Shown: in pieces, positions 1 through 9,870 of the stretch | Layout of the letters: each line of letters opens with the position of its first letter | How positions within the stretch are numbered: position 1 is the stretch's first letter | DNA from: Betaproteobacteria bacterium | GTDB lineage: Bacteria > Pseudomonadota > Gammaproteobacteria > Burkholderiales > SG8-41 | NCBI GenBank assembly: GCA_016177355.1 | Contig: JACOVL010000143.1 | Coordinates: forward strand, 1-26,758 | Direction: 5' to 3' | Length of the DNA: 26,758 bases | Notes under the pieces: model-generated | Databases searched by the model: none | What the model saw: the letters and a program-made list of their open reading frames with translations, nothing else | What the model was told of the DNA's origin: nothing | Translations under genes and position numbers: made by a program

Positions 1-671
1 AGGTACTTCTGCACCTCATGGAACTTGGCGCTGAAGATCTGCGAGAACGGGTTCTCCTGGCCGTCGAACACGCCGGTCTTCAACGCGGTGAACACTTCCG
101 AGAACTTCAACGGGCTCGGGTTCGCGCCGTAGGCCTGGAACATCTTCACGCGCCACTTGCCTTCCGGCGTGCGCAGCTTGATGCCGTCCAGATCCTTGGG
201 CAGATTGATTGGATGCCGGTTATTGGTGATGTGGCGGTAGCCGTTCTCCCAGACGGCGATGATCTTGAGGCCTTTCTTTTCGACTTCGGGCGCGAGGCTC
301 GGCCACACGACCGCCTTCTCGATGGCGTTCATGTGCTTGCGGTCCTTCACCAGGTACGGCATCTCGAAAATGCCGAAGAAATCGGACTCCGAGGACATGA
401 CGGTCGAGGGCAGCGCCAGGTCCACGGTGCCGAGCTTGAGCTTCTGCAAGAGCTCCTTGTCGCCGCCGAGCTGGCTTGCGCCGAACACCACGACCTTCGC
501 CTTACCGCCGAGCTTGGCGTTGGCGCGATTCGCGAACTCGTCGGCCGACTTGGCGAACAGCGAGCCCGGGTTGCCGACATGGCCGAACTTGATTTCGGTC
601 TGGGCCAGCGCGGGCCCGGCCGCGAACAGCGCAATCAGCAGCGCAAACCGCAGGGTGTGCAATGGTTTCAT
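1..671 (-). CDS. TRAP transporter solute-binding protein, DctP family (partial, 3' end outside window)
   Basis: Periplasmic receptor of a tripartite ATP-independent (TRAP) transporter, a family that captures carboxylates and passes them to DctQ/DctM membrane subunits. The 223 visible codons begin with a clear signal peptide (MKPLHTLRFALLIALFAAG.., likely cleavage after ALA at residue 23), followed by mature sequence starting QTEIKFGHVG. DctP hallmarks are present: GIKLRTPEGKW, which carries the conserved ligand-binding Arg, and the downstream FDGQENPF segment. The ATG at 671 is preceded by a strong AGGAGG at good spacing. The gene runs off the left edge, lacking roughly the last third of a normal ~330-residue protein. 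It follows a Bug receptor on the same strand after a 158-nt spacer, so it may be a separate transcription unit. The family is certain; the substrate is not readable. Confidence 0.92.
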   Translation of the reverse strand, partial: MKPLHTLRFALLIALFAAGPALAQTEIKFGHVGNPGSLFAKSADEFANRANAKLGGKAKVVVFGASQLGGDKELLQKLKLGTVDLALPSTVMSSESDFFGIFEMPYLVKDRKHMNAIEKAVVWPSLAPEVEKKGLKIIAVWENGYRHITNNRHPINLPKDLDGIKLRTPEGKWRVKMFQAYGANPSPLKFSEVFTALKTGVFDGQENPFSQIFSAKFHEVQKY

Positions 672-712
672 GACGCTCCTCCTGGTTGATGTCGGGGTAC
701 TGCCGGCCGGGA

Positions 713-795
713 CGCCCGCTGCAGCGGGCGCGGAGGGTTAACTTAGCCGGAAAGACCCCGATTCACAAGGGGCAACGCCATCCCGCATTGCGGGA
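713..795. other. Hairpin-rich spacer between Bug receptor and TRAP gene
   Basis: This spacer contains an 18-bp perfect palindrome at 713-730 (CGCCCGCTGCAGCGGGCG), a CCCC/GGGG stem at 756-759/769-772 followed on the minus strand by TCTTTCC, and a 6-bp stem with a 3-nt loop at 781-795 (TCCCGC-ATT-GCGGGA). The CCCC/GGGG element could be a weak terminator for the upstream minus-strand Bug gene. A poor sigma70-like pair (TTGTGA, 17 bp, TAAGTT, minus strand) could drive the TRAP gene. None is strong. Confidence 0.3.
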
Positions 796-829
796 AAGGG
801 TGTCCTATGGGTATAAGAGCGACCGCCCG

Positions 830-1804
830 TTACCCGTCATTGCTGCGGAATCTTCGCCGCGCGCACGACCTTCGTCCACTTCGCGACCTCTCCCTCAAGT
901 GGGCGACGTACTGGGCGGAGGTCGAGGGGATGGGCTCCACCCCCTGCGAGAGGTAGCGCTGTCGGGTCTTCTCCGATTTGAGCACAGCCACCGCGTTCCG
1001 GTTGAGCTTCTCGATGATGACGCGCGGCGTCTTCGCCGGCACGAGCAACCCGTACCACGTGCTGTACTCGTAACCGGGAAAACCCGACTCCGCGACCGTG
1101 GGCGCTTCCGGCAGCGTGCGCGTGCGCTTTGCGCTCGTCACGGCGAAGGCGCGCAGTCGGCCGGATTTCACGTGCGGCAGCGCGGAGGCGAAGGTCGAGA
1201 AGAACACCGAGATCTGGTTGCCGAGGAGCGCGGTCAGCGTGGGCCCGGTGCCCTTGTACGGCACGTGCACGAGGTCGAGCTTGCGCGACATCAAGAGCAT
1301 TTCCATCGCGAGGTGGGTGCCCGAACCGATGCCGGCGGAGCCGTAGGTGAGCTTGCCCGGCTGAGCGGCCGCGAGCGCGAGGAACTCCTTGAACGACTTC
1401 GCCGGGAGTGAAGGATGCGCGACCAGGATATTGGGCTGGTCGGTGACGAGGGTGACCGGGGAGAAATCACGCATCACGTCGTAGGGCAGCTTCTTGTAAA
1501 GCGCCGTGTTGAACGCCATGCTGATGTTGCCGAGCAGCGTGGTATAGCCGTCCGGCGTGGACTTGGCGACGATGTCGGTGCCGAGAATGCTGCCCGCCCC
1601 CGGCCGGTTGTCCACGACGATCGTCTGGCCGAGCGCTTCGCCCAGTCCATCGGCCAGAATGCGCGCTGAGATGTCGCTGCCGCCTCCGGGCGAGAACGGC
1701 ACAACCATCCGGATCGGCCGGGCGGGATAGTCTTGCGCCGTGGCGGGAGCCGGCGGCCCCGTCAACGCGGCGGCCAGCGAGATAATCCCCAGAACGAGCT
1801 TCAT
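830..1804 (-). CDS. Bug/TctC-family solute-binding receptor, frameshifted near its C-terminus
   Basis: Periplasmic Bug (TctC) receptor, the extracytoplasmic component of tripartite tricarboxylate-type transporters, binding organic acids or amides. The start is the ATG at 1804 because AGGAGG lies just upstream and the signal peptide MKLVLGIISLAAALTG..ATAQ follows directly. Family motifs include YPARPIRMVVPFSPGGGSD, VVDNRPGAGSILGTD, PDGYTTLL, VHPSLPAKS, VHVPYKGTGP and SGRLRAFAVTSAKR. Near positions 893-900 the frame is broken. The read frame ends RSRSGRRSCARRRFRSNDG, whereas the neighbouring frame gives the expected family ending EGEVAKWTKVVRAAKIPQQ, stopping at 837. One missing base explains this, so the restored protein would be about 322 residues. 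It starts 17 nt after the next Bug gene, so the two are co-transcribed. The break could be a sequencing error. Confidence 0.88.
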   Translation of the reverse strand: MKLVLGIISLAAALTGPPAPATAQDYPARPIRMVVPFSPGGGSDISARILADGLGEALGQTIVVDNRPGAGSILGTDIVAKSTPDGYTTLLGNISMAFNTALYKKLPYDVMRDFSPVTLVTDQPNILVAHPSLPAKSFKEFLALAAAQPGKLTYGSAGIGSGTHLAMEMLLMSRKLDLVHVPYKGTGPTLTALLGNQISVFFSTFASALPHVKSGRLRAFAVTSAKRTRTLPEAPTVAESGFPGYEYSTWYGLLVPAKTPRVIIEKLNRNAVAVLKSEKTRQRYLSQGVEPIPSTSAQYVAHLRERSRSGRRSCARRRFRSNDG

Positions 1805-1821
1805 CGCTTTCCTCCTTCTAT

Positions 1822-2796
1822 CTAGTTTGCGCGGGCGCCGGAAGCCTTGACCGCTGTACCCCACTTGACGATTTCCTGCGCGATGACCTGCGCGGTCTGC
1901 TCCGGGCTGTTGCCCATCGGCTCCGCACCGTCGCGCGCGAGCCGCTGAACGATGTCAGGCTCACGGAGCGCTTTTGCTGCTTCCGCGTGCAACTTGTCCA
2001 CGATTTCCCTGGGCGTGCCGGCGGGAGCGAGCAGGAAATATGACACCACGACTTCGTATCCCGGCACGGTTTCCCCCACGGTCGGCACATCCGGCACCAC
2101 GGGCGAGCGTTTGGCGCTGGTGACTGCGATCCCGCGCAGCCTGCCGCTGCGCACGTGGGGCAACGTGCTGATCAGCGTAGCGATGGTGAGCTGGGTGTTG
2201 CCGGCGATGAGATCGAACATGGCCGGTGCGATGCCACGGTACGGCACGTGCGTCATGTTGATGCCGGCCATCATGTTCAGAATCTCGGCGGCGAGGTGCC
2301 CGCCGCTGCCGCTGCCGGCGGAGGCGTAGTTCAGTTCACCGGTCCGTGCTTTGGCAAGAGCGATCAGCTCTTTCACCGACTTGACCGGCAGCGAAGGATG
2401 AACGGCCACCAGCAGCGGCTGCACCGCGACCTGCGTGACCGGCACGAAATCCTTGACCGTGTCGTACGGCAGATTCGAGTACAACGTGGGGTTGATGACG
2501 TGACTGCCGTAGGCCATGAGCAGTGTGTGGCCGTCGGGCGCGCTCCGCGCGGCGACGTCGGTGCCCACTACGCCGCCCGAGCCGGCGCGATTCTCGACCA
2601 CCACCTGCTGCCCCAGGCTCGCCGTCATTTTCTGCGCAACGAGCCGCGCCAGCGTATCGACGCTGCCGCCGGGTGTGCTCGGCACGATCATGCGTACCGG
2701 TTTGGCGGGGTATCCCTGCGCCGCAGCGTGGGTTGCTGCCGCGATGAGCATCGCGGCAGCAATCCGGCAAGCAGTGGGACGTAAACTCCGTGACAC
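1822..2796 (-). CDS. Bug/TctC-family solute-binding receptor
   Basis: Second Bug receptor of the pair, 324 residues and complete. It starts with GTG at 2796, preceded by AGGAGGAAACC; the first in-frame ATG lies inside the signal peptide. The signal sequence (MSRSLRPTACRIAAAMLIAAATHAAA) leads into QGYPAKPVRMIVPSTPGGSVD. Family motifs follow: VVENRAGSGGVVGTD, PDGHTLLM, VHPSLPVKS, THVPYRGIAPAM and SGRLRGIAVTSAKRS. It lies between a class V aminotransferase (85 nt upstream) and the frameshifted Bug gene (17 nt downstream), all on the minus strand. No TctA/TctB membrane genes are in the window, so this is an orphan receptor here. The ligand is unknown. Paralogy with the downstream gene is evident but the two are well diverged, so this is not a fresh tandem duplication. 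Confidence 0.93.
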   Translation of the reverse strand: MSRSLRPTACRIAAAMLIAAATHAAAQGYPAKPVRMIVPSTPGGSVDTLARLVAQKMTASLGQQVVVENRAGSGGVVGTDVAARSAPDGHTLLMAYGSHVINPTLYSNLPYDTVKDFVPVTQVAVQPLLVAVHPSLPVKSVKELIALAKARTGELNYASAGSGSGGHLAAEILNMMAGINMTHVPYRGIAPAMFDLIAGNTQLTIATLISTLPHVRSGRLRGIAVTSAKRSPVVPDVPTVGETVPGYEVVVSYFLLAPAGTPREIVDKLHAEAAKALREPDIVQRLARDGAEPMGNSPEQTAQVIAQEIVKWGTAVKASGARAN

Positions 2797-2833
2797 GGTT
2801 TCCTCCTCTGACAGCGCGTCAATCCGGCGCCGC

Positions 2834-2870
2834 GCAGCTATCAGCGTCTATCCGCGTTCATCTGCGGTTT
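2834..2870. repeat. Short repeat with 10-bp period
   Basis: Successive decamers starting at 2841 read tcagcgtcta, tccgcgttca and tctgcggttt, preceded by cgcgcagcta at 2831. This gives about three to four degenerate copies of a 10-bp unit in the intergenic space upstream of a Bug gene. On the minus strand the unit resembles GCAGATGAAC. Similar GATGAACGC-type strings are, from memory, dispersed in many environmental proteobacterial genomes. Its function is unknown. Confidence 0.5.
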
Positions 2871-2881
2871 TCGTTTGTTGC

Positions 2882-4096
2882 TCATGCGACGCCGAGCCTG
2901 GCGCCGGCCTTCTTGTTCGCCGCAGAGTTCGCCGATGCGAGATACTCCATCGCCGCGGCGACGCCGCCCTTCCGGTGCGGCACGGCGGCGAGCGCGAGCC
3001 CCATCTCGATGCCGGCGAGGGTGCCGAGGAGCATCAAGTCGTTGAAGTCGCCCAGGTGGCCGATGCGGAACACCTTGTCGCGCAGTTTGGTGAGCCCCGA
3101 ACCGAGCGAGAGGTTGAAGCGCTCGAGCACCAGCTCGCGGAACGCGATCTCGCCGTGGCCCTGCGGCATCAGCACCGCCGTCAACGAGCTCGAGTACTCG
3201 GCGGGATTCGCGCACAGGATTTCCAGCCCCCACGCGCGCACCGCGCACCGCGCCGCCTCGGCAAGGCGGTCGTGGCGCTTGAACACGTTGTCCAGCCCTT
3301 CTTCCTCCAGCAGCATCTTCAACGCGACGCGCAAGCCGTAGAGCAGGTTCGTCGCCGGCGTGTAGGGGAACCAGCCGTCCTTGTTCGCGGCGATCATCTC
3401 CTCCCAGTTCCAGTACGAGCGCGGGAGCCTCGCTTTTTTCACGGCTGCGAGCGCTTTGTCGGACACCGCGTTGAACGACAGGCCGGGAGGGAGCATCAGG
3501 CCCTTCTGCGAGCCGGCGACGGTCACGTCCACGCCCCACTCGTCGTGGCGGTAGTCGATGGACGCGAGCGACGAAATCGTGTCCACCATGAGGAGCGCCG
3601 GGTGCCTCGCGCGGTCCATGCTCTTCCGCACTTCGGGCACGCGCGTGACGACGCCGGTGGAGGTCTCGTTGTGCACCACCATCACCGCCTTGATCGCATC
3701 ACCGTTGTCCTCGGCGAGCTTGGCCTCCACCTGCGCGGGGTCCACGCCGTGGCGCCAGTCGCCGGGCACGAACACGGGGTCGAGCCCGAGGCGCTTCGCC
3801 ATGTTGAGCCACAGCGTCGCGAAATGGCCGGTCTCGAACATCAGCACCTTGTCGCCCGGCGAGAGGGTGTTGACGAGCGCAGCCTCCCACGCGCCGGTGC
3901 CGGAAGCGGGAAAGATCACCACCGGCGACTTCGTCTTGAACACGTGCTTCAACCCCGCCAGCACTTCCTTGCTCATCTCCTGGAACCCGGGACCGCGGTG
4001 GTCCACGGTCGCGCGGTCGATCGCGCGCAGCACGCGGTCCGGCACGTTGGTCGGGCCCGGTATCTGCAGGAAATGGCGGCCGCTCTGGTGTTTCAT
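2882..4096 (-). CDS. Class V aminotransferase, serine-glyoxylate / alanine-glyoxylate type
   Basis: PLP-dependent aminotransferase of about 404 residues, most like serine-glyoxylate aminotransferases, which transfer the amino group of serine (or alanine) to glyoxylate to give glycine. Near the N-terminus is FLQIPGPTNVPDRVL, typical of this subgroup. Next come PASGTGAWEAALVN (phosphate-cup region), VHNETSTGV, the cofactor-ring Asp in MVDTISS (D172) and the Schiff-base lysine in AGSQKGLMLPPG (K198). The ATG at 4096 was chosen because the family N-terminus begins there and GGAG lies about 8 nt upstream; an in-frame upstream extension has no homologous character. It diverges from a D-2-hydroxyacid dehydrogenase, which could supply glyoxylate if it oxidises glycolate. 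It is followed by two Bug receptors. Exact amino donor and acceptor are not readable. Confidence 0.9.
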   Translation of the reverse strand: MKHQSGRHFLQIPGPTNVPDRVLRAIDRATVDHRGPGFQEMSKEVLAGLKHVFKTKSPVVIFPASGTGAWEAALVNTLSPGDKVLMFETGHFATLWLNMAKRLGLDPVFVPGDWRHGVDPAQVEAKLAEDNGDAIKAVMVVHNETSTGVVTRVPEVRKSMDRARHPALLMVDTISSLASIDYRHDEWGVDVTVAGSQKGLMLPPGLSFNAVSDKALAAVKKARLPRSYWNWEEMIAANKDGWFPYTPATNLLYGLRVALKMLLEEEGLDNVFKRHDRLAEAARCAVRAWGLEILCANPAEYSSSLTAVLMPQGHGEIAFRELVLERFNLSLGSGLTKLRDKVFRIGHLGDFNDLMLLGTLAGIEMGLALAAVPHRKGGVAAAMEYLASANSAANKKAGARLGVA

Positions 4097-4146
4097 GATC
4101 GGGCTCCGGAATAGGTGCGTTATTATAGGGCGAAAGCCGTTGCCGC
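4097..4146. promoter_or_regulatory. Divergent promoter region, aminotransferase / FAD dehydrogenase
   Basis: This 50-nt gap between divergent starts contains the only AT-rich patch, TTATTATAGG around 4120-4130. It gives a perfect TATAAT on the minus strand (4127-4122), 26 nt upstream of the aminotransferase ATG, and TATTAT on the plus strand (4121-4126), 20 nt upstream of the dehydrogenase ATG. The two overlapping -10 boxes would be mutually exclusive. No convincing -35 box is seen for either, so an activator may be needed. Confidence 0.4.
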
Positions 4147-7026
4147 ATGACGACACGCGCCTTACGCCCCGGTGACACCGCGCTTGCCGCGCGCCTGCGC
4201 CGCGAGTTCAAAGGCGAGGTGCTGTTCGACGCCGCCTCGCGCGGGCGCTACTCCACCGACGCCTCGATCTACCAGGTCGACCCGGTCGGCGTGGTGGTGC
4301 CGGCGACCGAGGAAGACGCGCTCGCCGCGTTCGCGATCGCGTTCGAGGAGGGCGTGCCGGTGCTCCCGCGCGGCGGCGGCTCCTCGCAGTGCGGCCAGAC
4401 GGTCGGTGCCGCGCTCGTCATAGATCACTCGAAGCACTTGAACCGGGTGCTCGGCTTCGACGCGACGCAGCGCACGGCTGTCGTGCAGCCCGGCGTCGTG
4501 CTCGACCAGTTGAACGCGTACTTGAGGCCGCACGGGTTGTGGTACCCGGTGGATGTCTCCACCAGCGCGCAGGCCACTATCGGCGGCATGGCGGGCAACA
4601 ATTCCTGCGGCTCGCGTTCGATCCGCTACGGCAACATGGTGCACAACGTGCGCGCGATAGACGCCGTGCTCGCCGACGGCTCGGAATATGCGTTCGGCGA
4701 AGTGGCCGGCGAGCCCGAAGGCCCCGCCGGTTACAAGGAATTGGTGAAAAAAGTCCGCGCCATCACCGCGCGCGAGGCGGAGGAGATCGAGCACCGTTAT
4801 CCCAAGCTCCTGCGCAAGGTCGGCGGCTACAACCTCGACCGGGTGGCCCCGTCTCCTGTTTTTAACATGGCGCACCTGCTGGTGGGCTCGGAGGGCACGC
4901 TCGCCTACTCGCGGCGTATCCACCTGAATCTATCGCCGCTGCCCAGGCACAAGACGCTCGGCGTCTGCCACTTCGCGACCTTCTACCGGGCGATGGAATC
5001 GGCGCAGCACATCGTGAAGCTCGCGCCGGTGGCGGTGGAGCTGGTGGACCGCACGATGATAGCCCTCGCGCGCGAGATCCCCGCCTTCCGCGCCGCCGTC
5101 GGGCAGGCGATCCGGGGCGACCCGGACGCGATCTTGCTGGTGGAGTTCGCCGGCGACGACCGCGGCGAGCTGTTGGGGAAGCTCAAGCAGCTGACCGAGC
5201 TGATGGGCGACCTCGGCTTCCCGGGGTGCGTGGTCGAGATCACCGATGCGGGCCTGCAGCGCGACGTGTGGGAGGTGCGCAAAGCGGGACTCAACATCAT
5301 GATGTCCATGAAGGGCGACGGCAAGCCGGTGTCCTTCATCGAGGATTGCGCGGTGCCGCTCGAGCACCTCGCCGAATATACCGGGCGCCTGACGCGCGTG
5401 TTCGAGAAGCACGGCACGCGCGGCACCTGGTACGCGCACGCTTCCGTCGGCTGTCTCCACGTGCGGCCGGTGCTCGACATGCGCAAGGAAGGCGCGAAGC
5501 AGATGCGCGCCATCGCCGAGGAAGCGGCGGCCCTGGTGAAGGAATATAAAGGCGCCTATTCCGGCGAGCACGGCGACGGGCTCGCGCGCTCGGAGTGGAT
5601 CGCGCCGTTCTTCGGCCCCAGGCTCACGCGCGCGTTCGAGGAGATCAAGGACCTGTTCGACCCGAAGGGGCTGATGAATCCCGGCAAGATCGTGCGGCCG
5701 GCCAGGCAGGACGACCGCTCGCTGTTCCGCTACAAGCCGGGCTATCAGACGATCCCGATCAAGACCGCGCTCGACTGGTCCGAGCATGGCGGTTTCGATA
5801 AAGCGGTGGAGATGTGCAACAACAACGGCCACTGCCGCAAGTTCGACGCCGGCACGATGTGCCCGTCGTACCGCGCGACGCGCGAGGAGCGGCATCTCAC
5901 GCGCGGGCGCGCCAACACGCTGCGGCTCGCGCTGTCGGGGCAACTGCCGGACGGGCTGGCCTCGGACGAGCTCCACGCCACGCTGGATCTCTGCGTCTCG
6001 TGCAAAGGCTGCAAGCGCGAATGCCCGACCGGCGTGGACATGGCGAAGATGAAGGTGGAGTTTCTCCATCACTATCGCCGCCGCCATGGCCTCTCGCTCA
6101 AGGACCGGCTGATCGCGTACCTGCCGCGCTACGCGCCGTGGGCCGCGCGCTTCGCCCCGCTCGCGAACGTGATGCAAAGCGCCGCGAAAGGCGCGCTCGG
6201 TTTCGCCGCGCAGCGCTCGTTGCCGCAGTGGAAGTACGACGCTTACGACGGGGACAACCACGCCGCCCAGAGCAAAACAACGATGGAAGTGGTTGTTTTT
6301 ATTGATACTTTCAACCGTTATTTCGAGCCGGAAAACGCCCGCGCCGCGGTCGCGGTGCTGCGCGCCGCCGGCTATCGCGTGCACCCGGCGCGGCCGGCGG
6401 ACGGCGGGCGCCCGTTGTGTTGCGGCCGCACCTTCCTGGCGAGCGGCCTGGTGGACGAAGCGAAGGCGGAAGCGCGCCGCATGATCGCAGCGCTCAAGCC
6501 TTATGTGGAGCGCGGCGTGCCGGTGGTGGGGCTGGAGCCTTCCTGCCTGCTCGGGCTGCGCGACGAATTCCCGTCCATGCTGCCGGGCGCGGAGACCGGC
6601 AAGCTCGCGATGAGCGCGTTCCTGTTCGAGGAATTTCTCGCGCGCGAGCACGCGGCGGGGCGGCTGAAGCTCGATTTGAAGCCGCTGCCGCAGAAAAAAG
6701 CGCTGCTCCACGGCCACTGCCACCAGAAAGCGTTTGCCGCGATGCCCGACGTGGAAAAAGCGCTGAGGCTCGTTCCCGGCCTGGAGGTGGAAACGATCGA
6801 ATCGAGCTGCTGCGGCATGGCGGGCGCGTTCGGCTACGAGGCCGCGCACTACGGGATCTCGATGAAGATGGCGGAGATGTCGCTGCTGCCCAGGGTGCGC
6901 GGGGCCGCGCCCGACGCGCTGATCGTCGCCGACGGCACGAGTTGCCGCCACCAGATCCGCGACGGCACGGGCCGCGAAGCGGTCCACGTCGCGCGGGTGC
7001 TCGAGCGGGCCGCCGCCAGGCCGTAG
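4147..7026 (+). CDS. FAD-binding and Fe-S D-2-hydroxyacid dehydrogenase (GlcD-GlcF-like fusion, YdiJ type)
   Basis: This 959-residue protein fuses an FAD-linked oxidase with an iron-sulfur/CCG module and should oxidise a D-2-hydroxyacid (lactate, glycolate, 2-hydroxyglutarate or similar) and pass electrons to the respiratory chain. The N-terminal FAD_binding_4 domain shows LPRGGGSSQCGQTVG (about 74-88) and TIGGMAGNNSCGSRSIRYG (about 145-163). The C-terminal oxidase cap ends at YSGEHGDGLARSEW and LFDPKGLMNPGKIV. One cluster region has C557, C563 and C572; a ferredoxin-type motif CVSCKGCKRECPTG has C616, C619, C622 and C626. CCG motifs follow (RPLCCGRTF, GHCHQKA, SSCCGMAGAFGYE). The ATG start has no clear Shine-Dalgarno. 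Its end faces the GST gene with 17 nt between stops, containing the palindrome CGGCGGCCGCCG. The substrate is undetermined. Confidence 0.9.
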   Translation: MTTRALRPGDTALAARLRREFKGEVLFDAASRGRYSTDASIYQVDPVGVVVPATEEDALAAFAIAFEEGVPVLPRGGGSSQCGQTVGAALVIDHSKHLNRVLGFDATQRTAVVQPGVVLDQLNAYLRPHGLWYPVDVSTSAQATIGGMAGNNSCGSRSIRYGNMVHNVRAIDAVLADGSEYAFGEVAGEPEGPAGYKELVKKVRAITAREAEEIEHRYPKLLRKVGGYNLDRVAPSPVFNMAHLLVGSEGTLAYSRRIHLNLSPLPRHKTLGVCHFATFYRAMESAQHIVKLAPVAVELVDRTMIALAREIPAFRAAVGQAIRGDPDAILLVEFAGDDRGELLGKLKQLTELMGDLGFPGCVVEITDAGLQRDVWEVRKAGLNIMMSMKGDGKPVSFIEDCAVPLEHLAEYTGRLTRVFEKHGTRGTWYAHASVGCLHVRPVLDMRKEGAKQMRAIAEEAAALVKEYKGAYSGEHGDGLARSEWIAPFFGPRLTRAFEEIKDLFDPKGLMNPGKIVRPARQDDRSLFRYKPGYQTIPIKTALDWSEHGGFDKAVEMCNNNGHCRKFDAGTMCPSYRATREERHLTRGRANTLRLALSGQLPDGLASDELHATLDLCVSCKGCKRECPTGVDMAKMKVEFLHHYRRRHGLSLKDRLIAYLPRYAPWAARFAPLANVMQSAAKGALGFAAQRSLPQWKYDAYDGDNHAAQSKTTMEVVVFIDTFNRYFEPENARAAVAVLRAAGYRVHPARPADGGRPLCCGRTFLASGLVDEAKAEARRMIAALKPYVERGVPVVGLEPSCLLGLRDEFPSMLPGAETGKLAMSAFLFEEFLAREHAAGRLKLDLKPLPQKKALLHGHCHQKAFAAMPDVEKALRLVPGLEVETIESSCCGMAGAFGYEAAHYGISMKMAEMSLLPRVRGAAPDALIVADGTSCRHQIRDGTGREAVHVARVLERAAARP

Positions 7027-7043
7027 GCGGCGGCCGCCGTTCC

Positions 7044-7655
7044 CTACTTACCCAGCCCTTCGGCCTTCATCGCCTTCTTCACCGACGGCCGCGCCGCGAT
7101 GCGCGCCATGTAGGCTTTGATGTTCGGCCACCGCGAGACGTCTATCTGATGGAAATGGGTCCAGTTGAGCACGGTAAAGAGGTAGGCGTCGGCGATGCCG
7201 AACTCGCCCATCAGGTGCTGCTGGCTGCCGAGCGCCCGCTCCAGGTAGTCGAAGCGCCTGCCGAGGTAGCCCAGCTGCGCCTCGCGCCACTCCGGCGTCA
7301 TCACCTGCTTGAAGGCGAAAAAAGCGCCGAGCGACTTGTGGATCTCGGAAGCGATGAAGTTCATCCATTCCATCAGCTTGTAGCGCTCGGGCGTGCGGGG
7401 CTTGGGCGCGAGCCCCCGGCGCGGCCTCAGATCGGCGATATAAGAGCAGATGACGCCGGACTCGGTCAGCACCGTGCCGTCGTCGAGCTTCAACGCGGGC
7501 ACGTAGCCCTTGGGATTCACCGCAGCGTAGTCCTCGCCGGCGGCGGTGCGCTTTGCCGCGAGGTCAACCTGGTCGAGATCGAACTTCAGCTTCGCTTCGT
7601 TGAGGACGATGTGCGGCGCCATCGAGCAGGCGCCGGGGTAGTAGTAGAGTTTCAT
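7044..7655 (-). CDS. Beta-class glutathione S-transferase
   Basis: Cytosolic GST of 203 residues that conjugates or otherwise uses glutathione. The N-terminal thioredoxin-fold domain begins MKLYYYPGACSMAPHI, with Cys10 at the position that binds glutathione in bacterial beta-class enzymes. It continues with NPKGYVPALKLDDG (cis-Pro loop) and LTESGVICSYIA (Glu-Ser glutathione contact). The helical C-terminal domain carries FGIADAYLFTVLNW, the usual N-capping segment, and ends ARPSVKKAMKAEGLGK. The ATG at 7655 follows AAAGGA with good spacing and matches the family start; longer in-frame extensions are not family-like. It diverges from an ABC importer with gsiABCD-like order, sharing a control region. 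That suggests a link to glutathione or glutathione adducts, but this is inference. Confidence 0.92.
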   Translation of the reverse strand: MKLYYYPGACSMAPHIVLNEAKLKFDLDQVDLAAKRTAAGEDYAAVNPKGYVPALKLDDGTVLTESGVICSYIADLRPRRGLAPKPRTPERYKLMEWMNFIASEIHKSLGAFFAFKQVMTPEWREAQLGYLGRRFDYLERALGSQQHLMGEFGIADAYLFTVLNWTHFHQIDVSRWPNIKAYMARIAARPSVKKAMKAEGLGK

Positions 7656-7697
7656 CGAAGGGTCCTTTCGGAATGAGCGTGGATGGATGGACGGTGA

Positions 7698-7749
7698 ATG
7701 ATATAGTTTGACCGCCGTGCTTGACAATCCGCATTGCGGTCAATAGCCT
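7698..7749. promoter_or_regulatory. Back-to-back promoters with overlapping -35 boxes inside an inverted repeat
   Basis: Plus strand: TTGACA (7721-7726), 17 bp, TAGCCT (7744-7749), leading to the ABC operon. Minus strand: TTGTCA (7727-7722), 18 bp, TATCAT (7703-7698), leading to the GST gene. The two -35 hexamers overlap almost entirely. They sit at the centre of a perfect 8-bp inverted repeat, TTGACCGC (7708-7715) and GCGGTCAA (7736-7743), with 20 nt between arms. A dimeric regulator bound there would cover both promoters. The promoter assignments are by eye; the inverted repeat is certain. Confidence 0.6.
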
Positions 7750-7780
7750 GACTGTCCACTACCAGCGGCACCTCCGGAGG

Positions 7781-9856
<2,076 letters not shown>

Positions 9857-9870
9857 ACAGGAGGAGGCCC

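Noticed and set aside
7027..7040. CGGCGGCCGCCG palindrome between the convergent dehydrogenase and GST genes as a terminator
   Set aside because: No T run on either strand and too short a loop; at most a weak structure.
7721..7780. TTG start for the ABC ATPase at 7721
   Set aside because: The extra 20 residues are not family-like and the codon is part of the TTGACA -35 box.
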